Part shown: in pieces, positions 10,924 through 22,539 of the stretch
Layout of the letters: each line of letters begins with the position of its first letter
Numbering within the stretch: the stretch's first letter is position 1
Assembly: GCF_016808335.1 (NCBI RefSeq)
Contig: NC_053144.1
Coordinates: forward strand, 55,630,195-55,694,194
From: Panicum virgatum
Lineage: Eukaryota > Streptophyta > Magnoliopsida > Poales > Poaceae
DNA length: 64,000 bases
Reading direction: 5' to 3'
The notes under the pieces: model-generated
What the model saw: the letters and a program-made list of their open reading frames with translations, nothing else
Databases searched by the model: none
Told to the model about the DNA's origin: nothing
Position numbers and translations under genes: made by a program

Positions 10924-13619
10924 ATGTCGAGCAAAGTGACATTTCAAGTTCATTACAGTGACTTCTATAGAATTACTCATGATTCCTATGGAGTAAATCT
11001 ATCAGCATTGGAAAGAAGACAGTGCAGTCTAGATAAACTCCTAGAGAGGAGTTTTGAGTCCATACAGAAATGTCTTCACATGATGTTCAATGTGAATCCA
11101 AAGACTCATTTGCTTACGGTTCATACCTTGACTTCCTGGGAAACTAATGGGGATTTCTGGGAGTTGACGCATATAAGTAGTACGGAAGAATGACAACATT
11201 ACATGCACGCAGCTCTTGAAAGTGGGTGGCCTCTCGCAATGGTAATTCAGATTCACCAGAAGACCGGTGATTTAGGTGAAGGGTCAACACACACAACATC
11301 TGACTGCAATGAAGAGATAGAAGAGGATAAAGAAGAAGAGAACATGCAAGCTCCAGAACCAGAACCAGAATCACAAGGTTTAGCAGATGAAGGCGAGCGG
11401 ATACCTGGAATTGTGGAGGACATGGAGAAAGAAGACCAGAATGCACAAATAATAGAGCAATGTGGGGACTCATCGGACGATGAGCGCTTCCCAGTGCTAG
11501 GTGAATGGCGTAAAGAGGGTTTAGGTAATCCAGTGGTACAAGATATTAGATGTCCGGAGTTTGAATATAGAGTGAATGAGGTCATACAAGGGGCAAAGTA
11601 TCGTACCATTGAGGATGTGAAGGATGATGTGAAGCTCTGGGCTGTATCTCTGAGGAAGGAATTCAGAGTACTGAAATCTAGCAGCAAAGAATACGAGGTG
11701 AGGTGTGCAGATAGAGACTGTACATGGCGAGTGCATGCATACAAGGGAAAGTTCAAGACACACTGGGAATGTTCAATTGTTACACCACATACTTGTAGAT
11801 TGACAGGTGTTGTGGGACATCATCGTAATATCACATCAACTTTCGTGGCTAAGAAGATGTATGGGGTGATTCTTGACAAAATGAATTATGAGCCTGTATT
11901 GGTAATTAGGGACATTGAACAGAATTTCCAGTATGTGATCAGCTATACAAAGGCTTGGCGGGCTAAACAAAAAGTATTTGAGATGAGATTTGGCACTTAT
12001 GAAGCATCATATGACAACCTACCTCGTATGCTTGAAGCAATTGTGCACAGAAATCCTGGAAGTGCTTTTGATACATACAGTGTACCGAGCTTATCAGGGG
12101 GGCCAAGCATTCTGCTGCGAGTTTTCTTCTGCATTGGAGCATGTGTGAGTGCATTCATTTATTGCCTTCCTGTTATGTGTATTGACGGCACTTTCCTGAC
12201 AGGGAAATACAAGGGAACAATATTGACGGCAATCGGAATTGATTGCAACAAGCAGATAGTTCACATCGCTTTTGCCTTTGTTGAGAATGAGAACACAGAA
12301 AGCTGGTACTGGTTTCTTGAACGTCTGAAGATTGACGTTGTTGCTGGAAGGCATAATGTTTGCCTTATCAGTGATAGGCATGCAGGTCTACTTGCAGCTA
12401 TAAGGCAGCTCCAAAAAGGTAGTCAATTTTCACCTCCTATATGGCCAGATGTAGTCAATAGGTGGTGTGTGAGGCATATGGCTGCTAACTTTTATGAGCG
12501 GTTCAAGAATAAGGATCTGATGAATTTGTTCAAGCGATTGTGCACTCAGAATCAGCAGAGAAAGTTTGATGCTTTGTGGGGTATAATTGATGACATGAGC
12601 GCTGAATTGCTTAAGAGCCAGGCCTCATCATCCAGCAGGAGACGTTCCACAGATTCATTAGTTGGACATGCTAAGCCATTTTCACAGTGGGTTGATGGTG
12701 CGCCTAAAGAGAAGTGGTCACTTCTGTATGACACAGATGGAAGACGTTACGGGATCGAGACGACTAACCATGCTGAATGTTACAATATGGTAATGCGTCG
12801 TGTTCGTGGATTTCCTCTTGTTGGCATTGTTGAATTCATCATGTATGAATGTATAAAGTATTTTCGGGAGCGATACGCATCAGCCGCTCCCTTACTTAAT
12901 GATCCAGGAGTGCATTTTTGCAGAAGGGTCAATGAGTACATGGAGAAAAAATTGAAAAGGCTCGATTTCACTCAGTCATATCGATGGGCACAAATGAGCA
13001 AAGATTTGAGGTATCATGCAGGGACAGGACCGGACAGGGTGTCCGCAGACAAAGGGTAATTCAAGAAGTTTTGATAACCATTGACGGGAGGGTGTTCAGC
13101 CGATGTCAGAAGGCAAAGGTGCATCACTTACCATGCTCCCATGTCATCGCGGCTTGTTCTGTATCTGGGTTAGATGTTGCGTCCTATGTTTCTCAATATT
13201 TCACAAAAGAAGCCGCAGCACAGACTTGGTGTCATGAGATATACGGCATCGGCATTCTAGGCCCATTCACTCAAAAAAATCCCCATCCAATTCTCATCCC
13301 TGATGCAGCTACGAAGCGGGGCATAGGCCGACGGCAGACACGTCGGATCCAGAACGGAATGGACGAGTCCGAGGCTGGAAAGAAGAAAAAACGTTGCAAC
13401 TTGTGTGGAGCGGACGGTCACACTTACAAGAAAGTGCCCACAGCTTTCAGTACTCACTGCTGCTGCCGAGGCTGGACCTTCCGGGAATTCGACGGATGGA
13501 TCGGCACCACCTACAAGAATTCGCCGCATCTAGTTGTGCACGTAACAGCTTGCAATGTATTTGTGTGTACGAAACTAAATATATTATGTATTTGTCTCGA
13601 ATTTAGTTGTAACGAATGA
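10924..13619 (+). pseudogene. MULE (MURA-like) transposase, disabled
   Basis: The protein has a MULE N-terminal region, then a DDE transposase core, a SWIM-type zinc finger and a CCHC-type knuckle. DDE blocks visible are CIDGTFLTGKYKG (first Asp codon at 12184), LISDRHAGL (Asp codon at 12373) and WCVRHMAANFYERFK. The SWIM part reads SRCQKAKVHHLPCSHV near 13103-13150. Two lesions are clear. A TGA at 11191-11193 replaces the Trp present at the same place in the fragment at 153-903. A frameshift near 13022-13055 moves the SWIM/knuckle part to another frame. The knuckle CNLCGADGHTYKKV also lacks its last Cys. The normal enzyme binds the inverted repeats and cuts and inserts the element in the nucleus. 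Confidence 0.9.
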
Positions 13620-13821
13620 AACCTTCAATGTAATATGTTATGTGGTATTTTGTTTAATGTTCTATTTATATTTCGTTCATTATATCTTATGTGGTATTGT
13701 ATCATAAATATAATCATTACAATCAAACATAGCAAACATATAAGTATTGCAATTAAAGGTACAGGCGTCCCGTCACAATTTACATCACAATCTAAAACTG
13801 ATGTCCATCATATATTACAGA

Positions 13822-14802
13822 TCATGTTATGAAATCATCTAAATCGTCATCCCAGTTGACAGATGGTGGTGCTGTAGGTGGTGCAGCATTACTTGACGAA
13901 CCTCTCGACTTTCCTTTTCTCTCTTTTCTGGTTCTAGGTTTATGTATAGGGGGAGGAACATCAGGTGTTCGAGGCCATGATTTGGGGGGCATGAAGTCAT
14001 CCATATCGTCATCCCAGTTGACAGATGGTGGTGCTGTAGGTGGTGCAGCATTACTTGACGAACCTCTCGACTTTCCTTTTCTCTCTTTTCTGGTTCTAGG
14101 TTCATGTACAGGGGGAGCAACATCAGGTGTTCGAGGCCATGATTTGGGGGCATGAAATCATCCATATTGTCATCCCAATTAACACAACTAGGTGCTCGAG
14201 GTGATGCAGCATGACTTGACGAACCTCCGGTCATCTGTTCTTGCGGAGGCCGAGAACTATCACCCGAAGATCTTTTCCACCTCTTTTGTCTAGTTTGCGG
14301 CATAATTCCACCAAAGATACATACCAATTTACGGAAATTTGGTATCAATTTGTTAATCAACTCCGTGTCCTCGGAGTAATCCTAGCATAAAATTACACAA
14401 AAAATTTACTATTTCGTAAATATAGATTACAAATAACGGACGTGATTAGAACTAAATAAGAGTTACCTTAATGTGCATCTCATACACCTCTGGCCGCATC
14501 CATATCTTACAAGTAGTTTGTAAGAATCCAATAACATAAGGATGATTCGCTAGTTCACATACCCTCATGTATATCTTCCGACGTTCTAGCAGGTGTTTCT
14601 TTAAATCTTGCATTGTAATACCTCGAAATAATGTCAAATCTTTAAACTCAACTAATTTGGACAACACCATCTCTATCGTACCATCCGCTAATGGATCCAA
14701 CTTCTTACTGATTACAAGATGTGTCATGATCTCAAGATATATACTAGATTTTTCTTCGGTCCATGAAAATCCAACAGAATTGGAGGCAGCCATTGCCTTA
14801 TG
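13822..14802 (-). pseudogene. Second MULE gene: Myb/SANT-like protein with Asp-rich repeats
   Basis: This gene converges on the transposase gene. Coding exons are 14467-14793 (ATG at 14793) and 13822-14381, joined in phase by GTAACT/ctag splice sites. Exon 1 begins MAASNSVGFSWTEEKS and resembles the plant Myb/SANT-like domain: an early Trp, YLEIMTHLV, and later KIWMRPEVYEMH. Exon 2 has a basic Ser/Pro stretch and then repeats ending VNWDDDMDDFM. A 162-bp tandem duplication (13843-14166) encodes a 54-residue unit with RTRKERKGKSRGSS. One C is missing in a run near 14146-14151, which shifts the frame. A 5'-UTR exon lies in the right inverted repeat (donor after 14931, acceptor ending at 14803). 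The role is unknown; it could be an element-encoded DNA-binding helper. Confidence 0.65.
13843..14166. repeat. 162-bp tandem duplication in the MULE accessory gene
   Basis: The unit beginning atcgtcatcccagttgac at 13843 recurs at 14005, and a diverged third start (attgtcatcccaa) is at 14166. The first interval is 162 bp and the second 161 bp because one G of the ggggggcatga run is missing. The two complete copies are almost identical, so the duplication is recent. Confidence 0.9.
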
Positions 14803-14910
14803 CTGCAATAACAATAAGATACTGTCATTCTAATTTTACTATTCTACATTTCACTATCCAAAAACTAAATCTATTCTAATTCATAATTTTTTTAGAAACA
14901 AGTCTATAAT

Positions 14911-15351
14911 AGTTGAGAAATATTGTTTACCTGCGGTTTGGATCCAAAATCCGACAGTGCTTCGCCGATGGAATTACCTCCCTCACCCCTCCTCTCTCTC
15001 CCTCTCCCATCTCTGGATCTCGTGGGCAGAATATGAGGGCGCAGAGGGAAGGGCGGAGTTTTATATTTGGGGTGGGAGCCTGTCGCCCCCCTGCCGCGCG
15101 GCAGGCCCTCTGCCGCCAACTGGTGGGGCGGCAGGGGCGTGCCGCCCGGCAGGGGGGCGGCAGGATCCCGCCAAGGACCTCTGCGCAAAAAATATATTTT
15201 TATTTACATATAGGTCCCTACCGCCCCCTTGCCGGGCGGTAGGACCCCTGCCGCCCCCTGCTGGGCGGTAGGGGTATAGATCTGTAAAATCTAAAACCAA
15301 AAATATATTTCTGTAATTTTTTTATGAAAAATACAAAAATAAAAAAGACGC
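14911..15351 (-). promoter_or_regulatory. Right MULE inverted repeat with promoter and first exon
   Basis: This is the inverted counterpart of 10362-10772. On the minus strand it has TATAAA (15065-15060), a pyrimidine-rich leader and a splice donor ccgcag|gtaaac (GT at 14930-14929). The acceptor at 14804-14803 is 9 nt before the ATG of the accessory gene. It is longer than the left repeat by an extra GC-rich segment near 15238-15275. Confidence 0.6.
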
Positions 15352-15360
15352 CGTGAGTGA

Positions 15361-16325
15361 AGCGGCGTTATGTGGCCTGCCGGCGGGGCCCAGCGGCGCG
15401 CACACAGCCCGCAAAAAGCTCTGGCTCCCTGCGCTGCTCGCATGCGACGCCGCCGTAGTCGCCGATCAACCTCGCGTGCGCCGCCCCGCCGCGGCAGTCG
15501 CCATTCGAGCTCGCATGCGCCGGCGCCGCAGCAGTCGCCATCGGCCATTCAAGCTGAGATCCAGAAGAGAGGGGCGCCCGTGCGCGAGCGGCCTCGCGTG
15601 CGTCGCAGGTCGCGCCCATGGCGTCGCCATCTTGCTCCAGCGATATAGAGCACAATTTGTCCTGGCCTCTCAGAGGAGGCTCCGGCGGACTGCTGCGCAC
15701 AGAGGCGCGAGCTACCTGTGGATCACTGCCTCGCGGATCTGACCGGCGCCGTAGGCCGTAGCTTACTTCAAGAATCTGTTCTTTTGATCTGAAATTTCTT
15801 CACGCGCCGCGCGTACGGGCCGGCGAGATGGTCCTTTGCCATGGCGATGCTGCCGAGAGGATCTATTCAGTTACTAATGAGCTGGTTTTTCTGGTCAATC
15901 GTTTAGATTCCACTAGCTCGCGGAGTTCGATGGGTATAAGAGGAGCTGTAGGCGTAGTCTCGCTTGACATCAACAACGGCGAAGAAGAATTCCGCCAGCG
16001 GATGTTGCTCCGCAGTTGATGCTGCCTGGAAACCAACAGAACGCAGCATATAGGACACAGGAGGCCGAGGAGCACTGCGTGGGCGACGGCAAGCTGGCCG
16101 GGCTCCAGCGGGGGCAGGAAGACGAAGTAGCGACGCGAGCCTCGGTGGGGTGGAGGCGGCTGCTGCTGTTGTCCTTGCCTGGACGGGACGGAGGAGAGCA
16201 CGGGGAAGATGGCAATGCGGGCTGCCACAAACGCCGCAAAAAGCATGCGGTGGTATGCGGGCCGCCGCATACGCCCGCGATGGAGCTTGCGGCTCGTGCG
16301 GACGCGGGGCGGGCAGCCGCAAACC
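15361..16325. other. GC-rich core of the hAT element, no recognisable gene
   Basis: Several frames are open on both strands because of high GC, but none gives a domain I recognise or a consistent exon structure. The last ~150 bp (16190-16342) are dense in gcgggc and ccgcat motifs typical of transposase-binding subterminal regions. The segment could include captured host sequence. Confidence 0.45.
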
Positions 16326-16350
16326 GCCCCGCTTGCATCCCTTGGTGAAA

Positions 16351-17027
16351 CCTGCATCATCATCGGGACATGAAAAAGAGTCATTAGTGCTGAAACGAAC
16401 CCTTCTCACAGGCACCATAAAGATGGGCGGCCGCAGCATATCCCGCGTCGTCCCCACCACCGCGGATCTCATAATTCCCGAGTCGGCAGCTGGAGTTAAA
16501 TTAACCATCAAAGCAAATCCAAATGCGTGATCCGTGAAGTTAAAATTTGTACCCAAGGCACGGGAAAAAAGAGGCAGGAGAATTGAAACCCAAAAGCGAA
16601 GAAAAAACAGAAAAGAAAAGGAGAGACGCAGCATTCCGTAAGAACGTTTTATTCCTTGACACCCCCCGCACACATACACACGCTCATCCCTTCCCTTCCT
16701 TCCCTTCGCCCCCTCGCCTGCCTCCAATCTTCCCTCCTCCTCCCTTCGACGCTCCCCCCTTGCTTCTCGCGCACACTAACCAATCCGAGCACCCGACGCC
16801 GCGGCCCCGATCGAATCCACCGGAGCCGCGCGCCCGGGGCCGGCCCGCGCCATTGCCCGAATCGTTAGTGCGTTCGTTCGTCCGCCCGCGCTGCTGCCCC
16901 CGCACCCCCGCGCCGTGGCGGTGGCGTTGGCGGCATGTATGATCGCTAGAGGGGGAGGAGGAGGAGGCGCCGGCGGCGGGGATTAGGGCGGCAGCGGTGC
17001 TGGTGCCGGGAGGAGGAGGCGGAGCCG
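16351..17027 (+). promoter_or_regulatory. Upstream region and 5' UTR of the GAUT7-type gene
   Basis: The stretch from 16670 to 16760 is strongly pyrimidine-rich (ttcccttccttcccttcg), as in many plant leaders, and is followed by GC-rich leader to the ATG at 17028. I did not find a convincing TATA box. The hAT element ends less than 700 bp upstream, so part of the promoter may be young. Confidence 0.45.
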
Positions 17028-20000
17028 ATGAAGGCGACGGCGCCGCCGGCGAAGCGGCGGAGGGGCCCGCGGCTGGCGGTGCTGGCGCTCGTCTTCTGCT
17101 CGCTGCTCGTGCCGATCGCCTTCCTCTTCAACCGCTTCCCCGCCGGTGAGTCGTCCGCCTTGTCACCCCCGCCGCGACCCCGCGCCCGAGGAGGCCCCGG
17201 ATTCGGGGAATGCGGGCGGCGGCGCGGATCGGATCGGCGCCTTGCCCCGCGGATCTATTGCGGGGAGCGCTGTTCCCGTCTGCTGTCGTCTAGCGTGGCC
17301 TATTGGCGATTTTGTTGTTGTGCTGTTCTGTTTGTTGGGGTTATGTGGAGGTTCGGGTTCTGATTGGTTCGATCGTCTTCTGTTGTGCAGTGTATGTGAC
17401 GGATGAGCGCCCCCAGCAGGTAACTGCATTTTTGCTCGTAAAACAATATATGTAAATTTCATCTGTTCTCATGGATGTGCTCCACTCCGATTGTGTGTAA
17501 TGTAGGAGATTGACTTGCCTTCATCCGGTCGCTTTGGGTTCGAAATTGGTGGCTCTGTAAATGAAGTAAGTGCTTTTGTAATCTTCTGTCTTGTCATGAT
17601 ATCGATTATATTTTGTTTAACTATATGCATCTTTTGCTAGCTTGGTAGATGTTGACATGATCATGCAACTACCTACTAGCACCAGTGGAACTAAAACCAA
17701 GATATTTCCTAAGACGACAATGCCAAATATGATAATGTATCTCAAATGCCAAATTTCAGCTTTGAACTGCATTTTGGCATATATTGGTTGGACCAAATGT
17801 ATGTACCTTAGGTCTACAAAGTTAACCGACGAGAGCACAAGTTGGGCACACATTCTGATTCTGTTCTCTCATATTACTTAAAGCAACTCTGCAGCTCAGC
17901 GAATCTGATGATGAAACTTAGGTAGCAGTACACACTTACAAAAAGAAAGTATGTGCCGTTTACTGGTGGCTATTACTCCATTTTCTCGCACCTCCTAACA
18001 TGTGTGGTTTGCTGGTTGCCAGCAGTGTTGAACCATCGTATGTGCATTAAAAAAGGTGGTTCAGGGTTATATTGTGTTTCCATCCAATTGATTTTCAATT
18101 ATTCTTTCTAAATTCTGAAGGTAATCATAGCTAAACAAACTTGCATACCTCTCAGATAATTTTTTTTTTGGGGGGGGGGGGGGGCAGCAAGTTTTCTGTA
18201 GCGTATGGTTGTTACTGGAGGCAAGAACATTCAAGTTGGAGAGTGTAAAATTTTGGTCAGTTTCAAGATATTTTTGGGCATTAAAAATCAGTTTTTGTGC
18301 TTGTTGGGTCTTCAAACTGGGTTGTGCGATTGAAATTGCATACAAAACAATTTGGGTGCGTGTGCTTGGGTGTCCGTTCAGATACTACAACTTGTGTTCC
18401 AGACCTGAGGAATAAAAAAAAGAAAAGCAGTTAGAAACAATCTTGCAGAAACATATATTTAATATGTCCTCTGCCCTAGTCTCATTTTCATGATCGTGGA
18501 CTATATCTCTTGGAAAAAAAGTATAAATCTAAATTAGTAAATATATTATTTTCCCTTTTAGTCAATAATGGTTATACTTCGTAACATCTCCCATATTTAT
18601 ATTGAAATCCCTAACCCTACTCTTCCTGCTTTTCAGGATTCATCCAACAAGATTTCTAGGAGCAGTAAGGACTTGCACAATGTTATTGGTGATCACTCTT
18701 CCAGCGTTAGCACTAAACCAAAAGGTATATGTTGGTACAACAGAACATCACCAAATGGAGTTATTTGAAACTATATGAATCCAACACTCAATGCATGCAG
18801 AAAATGTAACCTTAGTATATACCAATAAAAAATGAGGTAGAAACAATGCTTTGGGCTGTGCGTACTTTGTAGGATTAGTTGGTATTTAATGTACTTTGTC
18901 TCAATATTTCAGTATGTATTTTGTACTTGTTACAATATTTACACTCATGTATGCAACAGTACTATACACTTCACCACAAATAAGTTAAGGTAAATCAGTA
19001 ATTTGAAATGAATTTCTGTGTCTTTACCTAGGATATAATGATCATTAGGCATAAATGGCGTTTCACCTTTTGGCATGTGTGCTGACGCAATGGTTGGCTC
19101 TGTATGCAGTTCTCCCCCCTCCAAAAATTGAACAATCAGTTCTCCCCCCTCCAAAAGTTGAACAACCAAAACCAGAAGTGAAGCCGGTACCACTTCCAGT
19201 TCAACAAGCAGAAGTATGGATGCCTCTCAGCTTGTTATTTTTTTTATCAAATTATTTTGAAGCTGAAGTTCACTTCATCGTCAATATGTAACTCTGTACA
19301 CTTGCTTCTGCTAACCTGAGCCCAGACTGCATTGTGGCTGTTTTTCAATGAGAAGCATATTGATATATTGTTTAAACATGTATTGCTTCCAGGGTGACCG
19401 AGTGAACATTAGATCTCGCAGAGTTCAAAATGCTGATGAAGTGGAAAAGGCTAAGGCTTGTCAACTTGAATTTGGGAGTTACTGTCTCTGGTCCATAGAA
19501 CACAAAGAAGTTATGAGAGATGCTGTTGTGAAAAGGCTGAAAGATCAGCTATTTGTAGCCCGATCTTACTACCCAAGCATTGCAAAACTTAAAGGAAAAG
19601 AGGCACTGACTCGTGAGTTGAAGCAAAATATTCAAGAACATGAGAGGGTTCTCAGTGAATCTATTGTTGATGCTGACCTACCATCCTTGTGAGTATTTAG
19701 CATTTGGGACTATTTTTCACGTCCTCACTACATTTCAAAGTTGATCTTGCCAACTGCATCTGTTACCATTTTCTTATCCATGCATTACATATGGTTCTCT
19801 TGTAGACAAAATTAGTCTGAGTATCCTATTTTCCACATGTACTCCAGTACTCTACTTTCGAGATTTTATTTTAGCTGTACATGTTTTGTAAGTGTAATTT
19901 AAATTCACACCCTTAGGGCTTGTTCTGTTATCCAAACGATGTAAAATTTTCCCATCATTGTGCTGTGCTGATTTTAGCATCTGAGTTATTCTTGACATGT

Positions 20001-21511
20001 TCTTTCAGTATAAAAAAGAAGATAGAGAGGATGGACCAATCAATTGCACGAGCCAAATCATGCACTGTGGATTGTAACAATGTCGACAGAAAGCTTCGTC
20101 AAATTCTTCATATGACAGAGGATGAAGCTCATTTTCATATGAAACAAAGTGCATACCTATACAATCTCGGTGTTCACACCATGCCCAAAAGTCATCATTG
20201 CCTTAATATGAGGTTGACAGTAGAATATTTTAAATCCGCGCCATTGGATCCAGATGACTCCCCTGCCCATAAGTTCAACATTCCAGAGCATAGGCACTAT
20301 GTCATATTGTCTAAAAATGTTCTTGCATCCTCTGTTGTCATCAACTCAACTGTTAGTAGCTGTGAGGTATGCAGAAAGTTTTTCTTTATCCTTTAAAACT
20401 ATTTAGTGCATCTTCTGGGTTCGGTGTTGCTGACATCTCCTTTGCCTTTTGCAGGATACTGAAAATGTAGTCTTTCATATACTAACCGATGCTCAAAATT
20501 TCTATGCCATGAAGCACTGGTTTGCAAGAAACTCTTACAGGGAATCAGCTGTAGATGTCATAAACTATGAACAGATTATTTTTGAGAATTTCCCTGAGTT
20601 TGGAACTCAGCTGTTGTATTTGCCTGAGGAATTTCGTGTCTTCATCAGTAGTCTTGAGCGGCCTACTGAGAAGAGTAGAATGGAGTATTTATCAGTGTTC
20701 AGTCATTCACATTTCTTTGTTCCGGAAATATTCAAAGATTTAAGGAAGGTAATTATCTTGGACGATGATGTGGTTGTTCAACGTGATCTCTCTTTCTTGT
20801 GGAATCTTGATATGGGAGATAAGGTCAATGGTGCTGTCAGATTTTGTGGTTTGAAACTTGGCCAATTGAGGAACCTTTTGGGTAGGACAATGTATGATCC
20901 ACAGTCATGTGCATGGATGTCTGGGGTGAATGTGATTGATTTGGACAAATGGAGAGAGCATAATGTTACAGAGAATTACCTGCAACTTCTGAGAAAGGTT
21001 GGTTTATTTCCAATCAAACCCTTATTTGAATTTAGTTGCTTTATTCCATAATTTGTAGCTAGGATGTTTGCTGAGTACCGTTAAATCGTGACCTATCTAT
21101 GATAATTGAGAGTTCTTGAGTTCATTTTAATTAATTTTGGTCTCAGGTTCTCGAAAATATGACTTGTTCCCCCATGAAATTGTATAAATTTATCAACTAA
21201 TATGTTTTTTCACTCTGTTTTTGTAGTTTGGAAACAGTGATGATGAGGCCTCACTGCGAGCTGCAGCTTTGCCTTTAAGTTTGTTGTCCTTCCAGCATCT
21301 TCTATATCCACTTGATGAGAGATTGACTTTATCTGGACTGGGATATGACTATGGTATTAAAGAAGAAGTTGCCCAGAGTTCCACATCATTGCATTACAAT
21401 GGAAACATGAAACCTTGGCTTGAGTTGGGTATACCAGATTATAGGAAGTACTGGAAAAGGTTTCTTGCACGAGATGAGAGATTCATGGATGAGTGCAATG
21501 TAAGTCCATAG
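17028..21511 (+). CDS. GAUT7: GAUT7-type galacturonosyltransferase-family protein (GT8)
   Basis: Nine exons join in phase: 17028-17145, 17391-17419, 17506-17565, 18637-18724, 19110-19213, 19393-19688, 20009-20366, 20455-20997 and 21227-21511, giving 626 residues. Residues ~14-35 are a signal anchor after a basic start, typical of a Golgi type II membrane protein. The stem has a Pro/Lys-rich part and RSRR at 140-143, a possible processing site. The C-terminal half is the GT8 domain with ILDDDVVVQRDLS (acidic DDD at 454-456), SGVNVIDL, and HYNGNMKPWLELGIP. The RSRR-containing stem and the CQLEFGSYCLWS motif point to the GAUT7 clade. In Arabidopsis GAUT7 anchors GAUT1 in the pectin homogalacturonan synthase complex rather than being the main catalyst. 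The clade is called from memory of the family; the gene looks intact. The start is the first ATG before the anchor. Confidence 0.92.
19110..19169 (+). repeat. 30-bp in-frame tandem duplication in GAUT7 exon 5
   Basis: Units at 19110-19139 and 19140-19169 both read ttctcccccctccaaaa then (a/g)ttgaacaa. They encode LPPPKIEQ and LPPPKVEQ in the Golgi stem. The change adds ten residues without shifting the frame. Confidence 0.85.
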
Positions 21512-22520
21512 TGCACTTGAACTTGGAGCCGGGAACGTTTTTGACAGTAGATTTTCGGTCTACTGCTGTACTATATACTAAGAGGACGAACACTTCCATT
21601 GAGAAAAGACCTGGGAAGCAGTCACCAGCCACCAATTTTGACAGAGTAGATCCAGGACCATCTGTTCATTGAATTAGTGAGCTCGATGGATGGTTTTTTC
21701 TGCAGTTAGAGGAGTTAGTCTTAAGTTCGAAGGATAATGCAGTAGATGGCGACGGCGATGTGGTGATGAGGCTCCAGGTAAGAGGGAGCATCACACAGCA
21801 TCTAGATTACGGGACAGGAATGATCGTTGGTGGATTGCGGCACCTCAATTGAAATTGGTGCCTTCCACCTCATCGGCGCAGGTTAATTCTTTTCTTCGTT
21901 GATTTTTTGACCCCTCCATGCTTTGTCCTTCTGTCAATAAGGACATACACAGGTTAAGATTAAAATTCTTTGTTCTTAGTTGTTGCACATTGATTGTTCT
22001 ACCATTATTATGTTGATGCAAAGTATATTATGATGTCAGAGACTCATCAGTTACAAAAAACGAGATTGACCCCTGTTCTGATTGGATGTCTTATGAGCAG
22101 TCGCACTCATTCTCATGCCCCAGCAAATTTGTATTCCGTTTCATATGTTGTGATGTCTGGGGACTCGGTGTAACTGTCCAAATCTGTGATTTTCTTTATG
22201 TCATCCAATGGGTCGAGCGTTAACAAAAGCTAAACGTCGGTGAGTGCACTGGGTCAATACATCTATGCAACAGTTTAACAATGCTCTAACCCACGTGGAC
22301 GAAATTCTCACTAATTCCGCTCCTCAACCATGGTGTGACCTCCATTCTGAAATATGCTTCCCCTATTTAACTATACCTGTTGTGACTAAAGACCACGCTG
22401 TTTATTTAGTTCGTTAGATCCTCAATTCATGCAAATGCATTGGAACTAGAAAAGTAAAATTTGCCTAAGCATTTAATTGGCTTCATGTTCTTCTCTATGC
22501 AATTATTACTTGGTACTTGA
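21512..22520 (+). other. 3' UTR and downstream flank of the GAUT7-type gene
   Basis: AT-rich sequence follows the TAG at 21509-21511. A poly(A) site cannot be fixed by eye. I see no further gene or recognised repeat to about 22520. Confidence 0.4.
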
Positions 22521-22539
22521 TATTGCTTTAATTAGATAG

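Larger units (their letters stand above)
10362..15351. mobile_element. MULE with ~0.4-kb terminal inverted repeats and 9-bp TSD
   Basis: The element spans 4,990 bp. Its left end begins GCGTCTTTTTTATTTTT and its right end is the reverse complement. The 9-bp sequence CGTGAGTGA is perfectly duplicated at 10353-10361 and 15352-15360, the Mutator hallmark. Inverted repeats run 10362-10772 and 14911-15351, rich in cctgccgcc/ggcagg units, with one internal length difference. Inside are a transposase gene (10924-13619, +) and a convergent second gene (13822-14802, -), the same layout as mudrA/mudrB of maize MuDR. A nonsense codon and a frameshift disable the transposase, so the copy is not autonomous now. 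It sits inside the hAT element at 10295-16342. Confidence 0.93.
10295..16342. mobile_element. Ac-like hAT element interrupted by a MULE
   Basis: The ends are perfect 17-bp inverted repeats: AGGGATGCAAGCGGGGC at 10295-10311 and GCCCCGCTTGCATCCCT at 16326-16342. The flanks 10287-10294 (tggtgaat) and 16343-16350 (tggtgaaa) match in 7 of 8 bases, the duplication length of hAT elements, and the (T)AGGGATG start resembles Ac. Subterminal DNA on both sides is dense in GCGG/CCGC and gcggg motifs. With the nested MULE removed the element is about 1.05 kb. Its GC-rich core (15361-16200) shows no hAT transposase, so it was non-autonomous. No gene in that core is recognisable. Confidence 0.75.

Noticed and set aside
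15353..16727. Frames of 100-270 codons in and right of the hAT core
   Set aside because: They cross the right end of the hAT element or overlap on both strands, and none resembles a hAT transposase or a host protein I know.
18170..18184. 15-G run in GAUT7 intron 3, with another at 23388-23402
   Set aside because: Homopolymer lengths are unreliable in assemblies, and both lie in non-coding DNA with no other signal.
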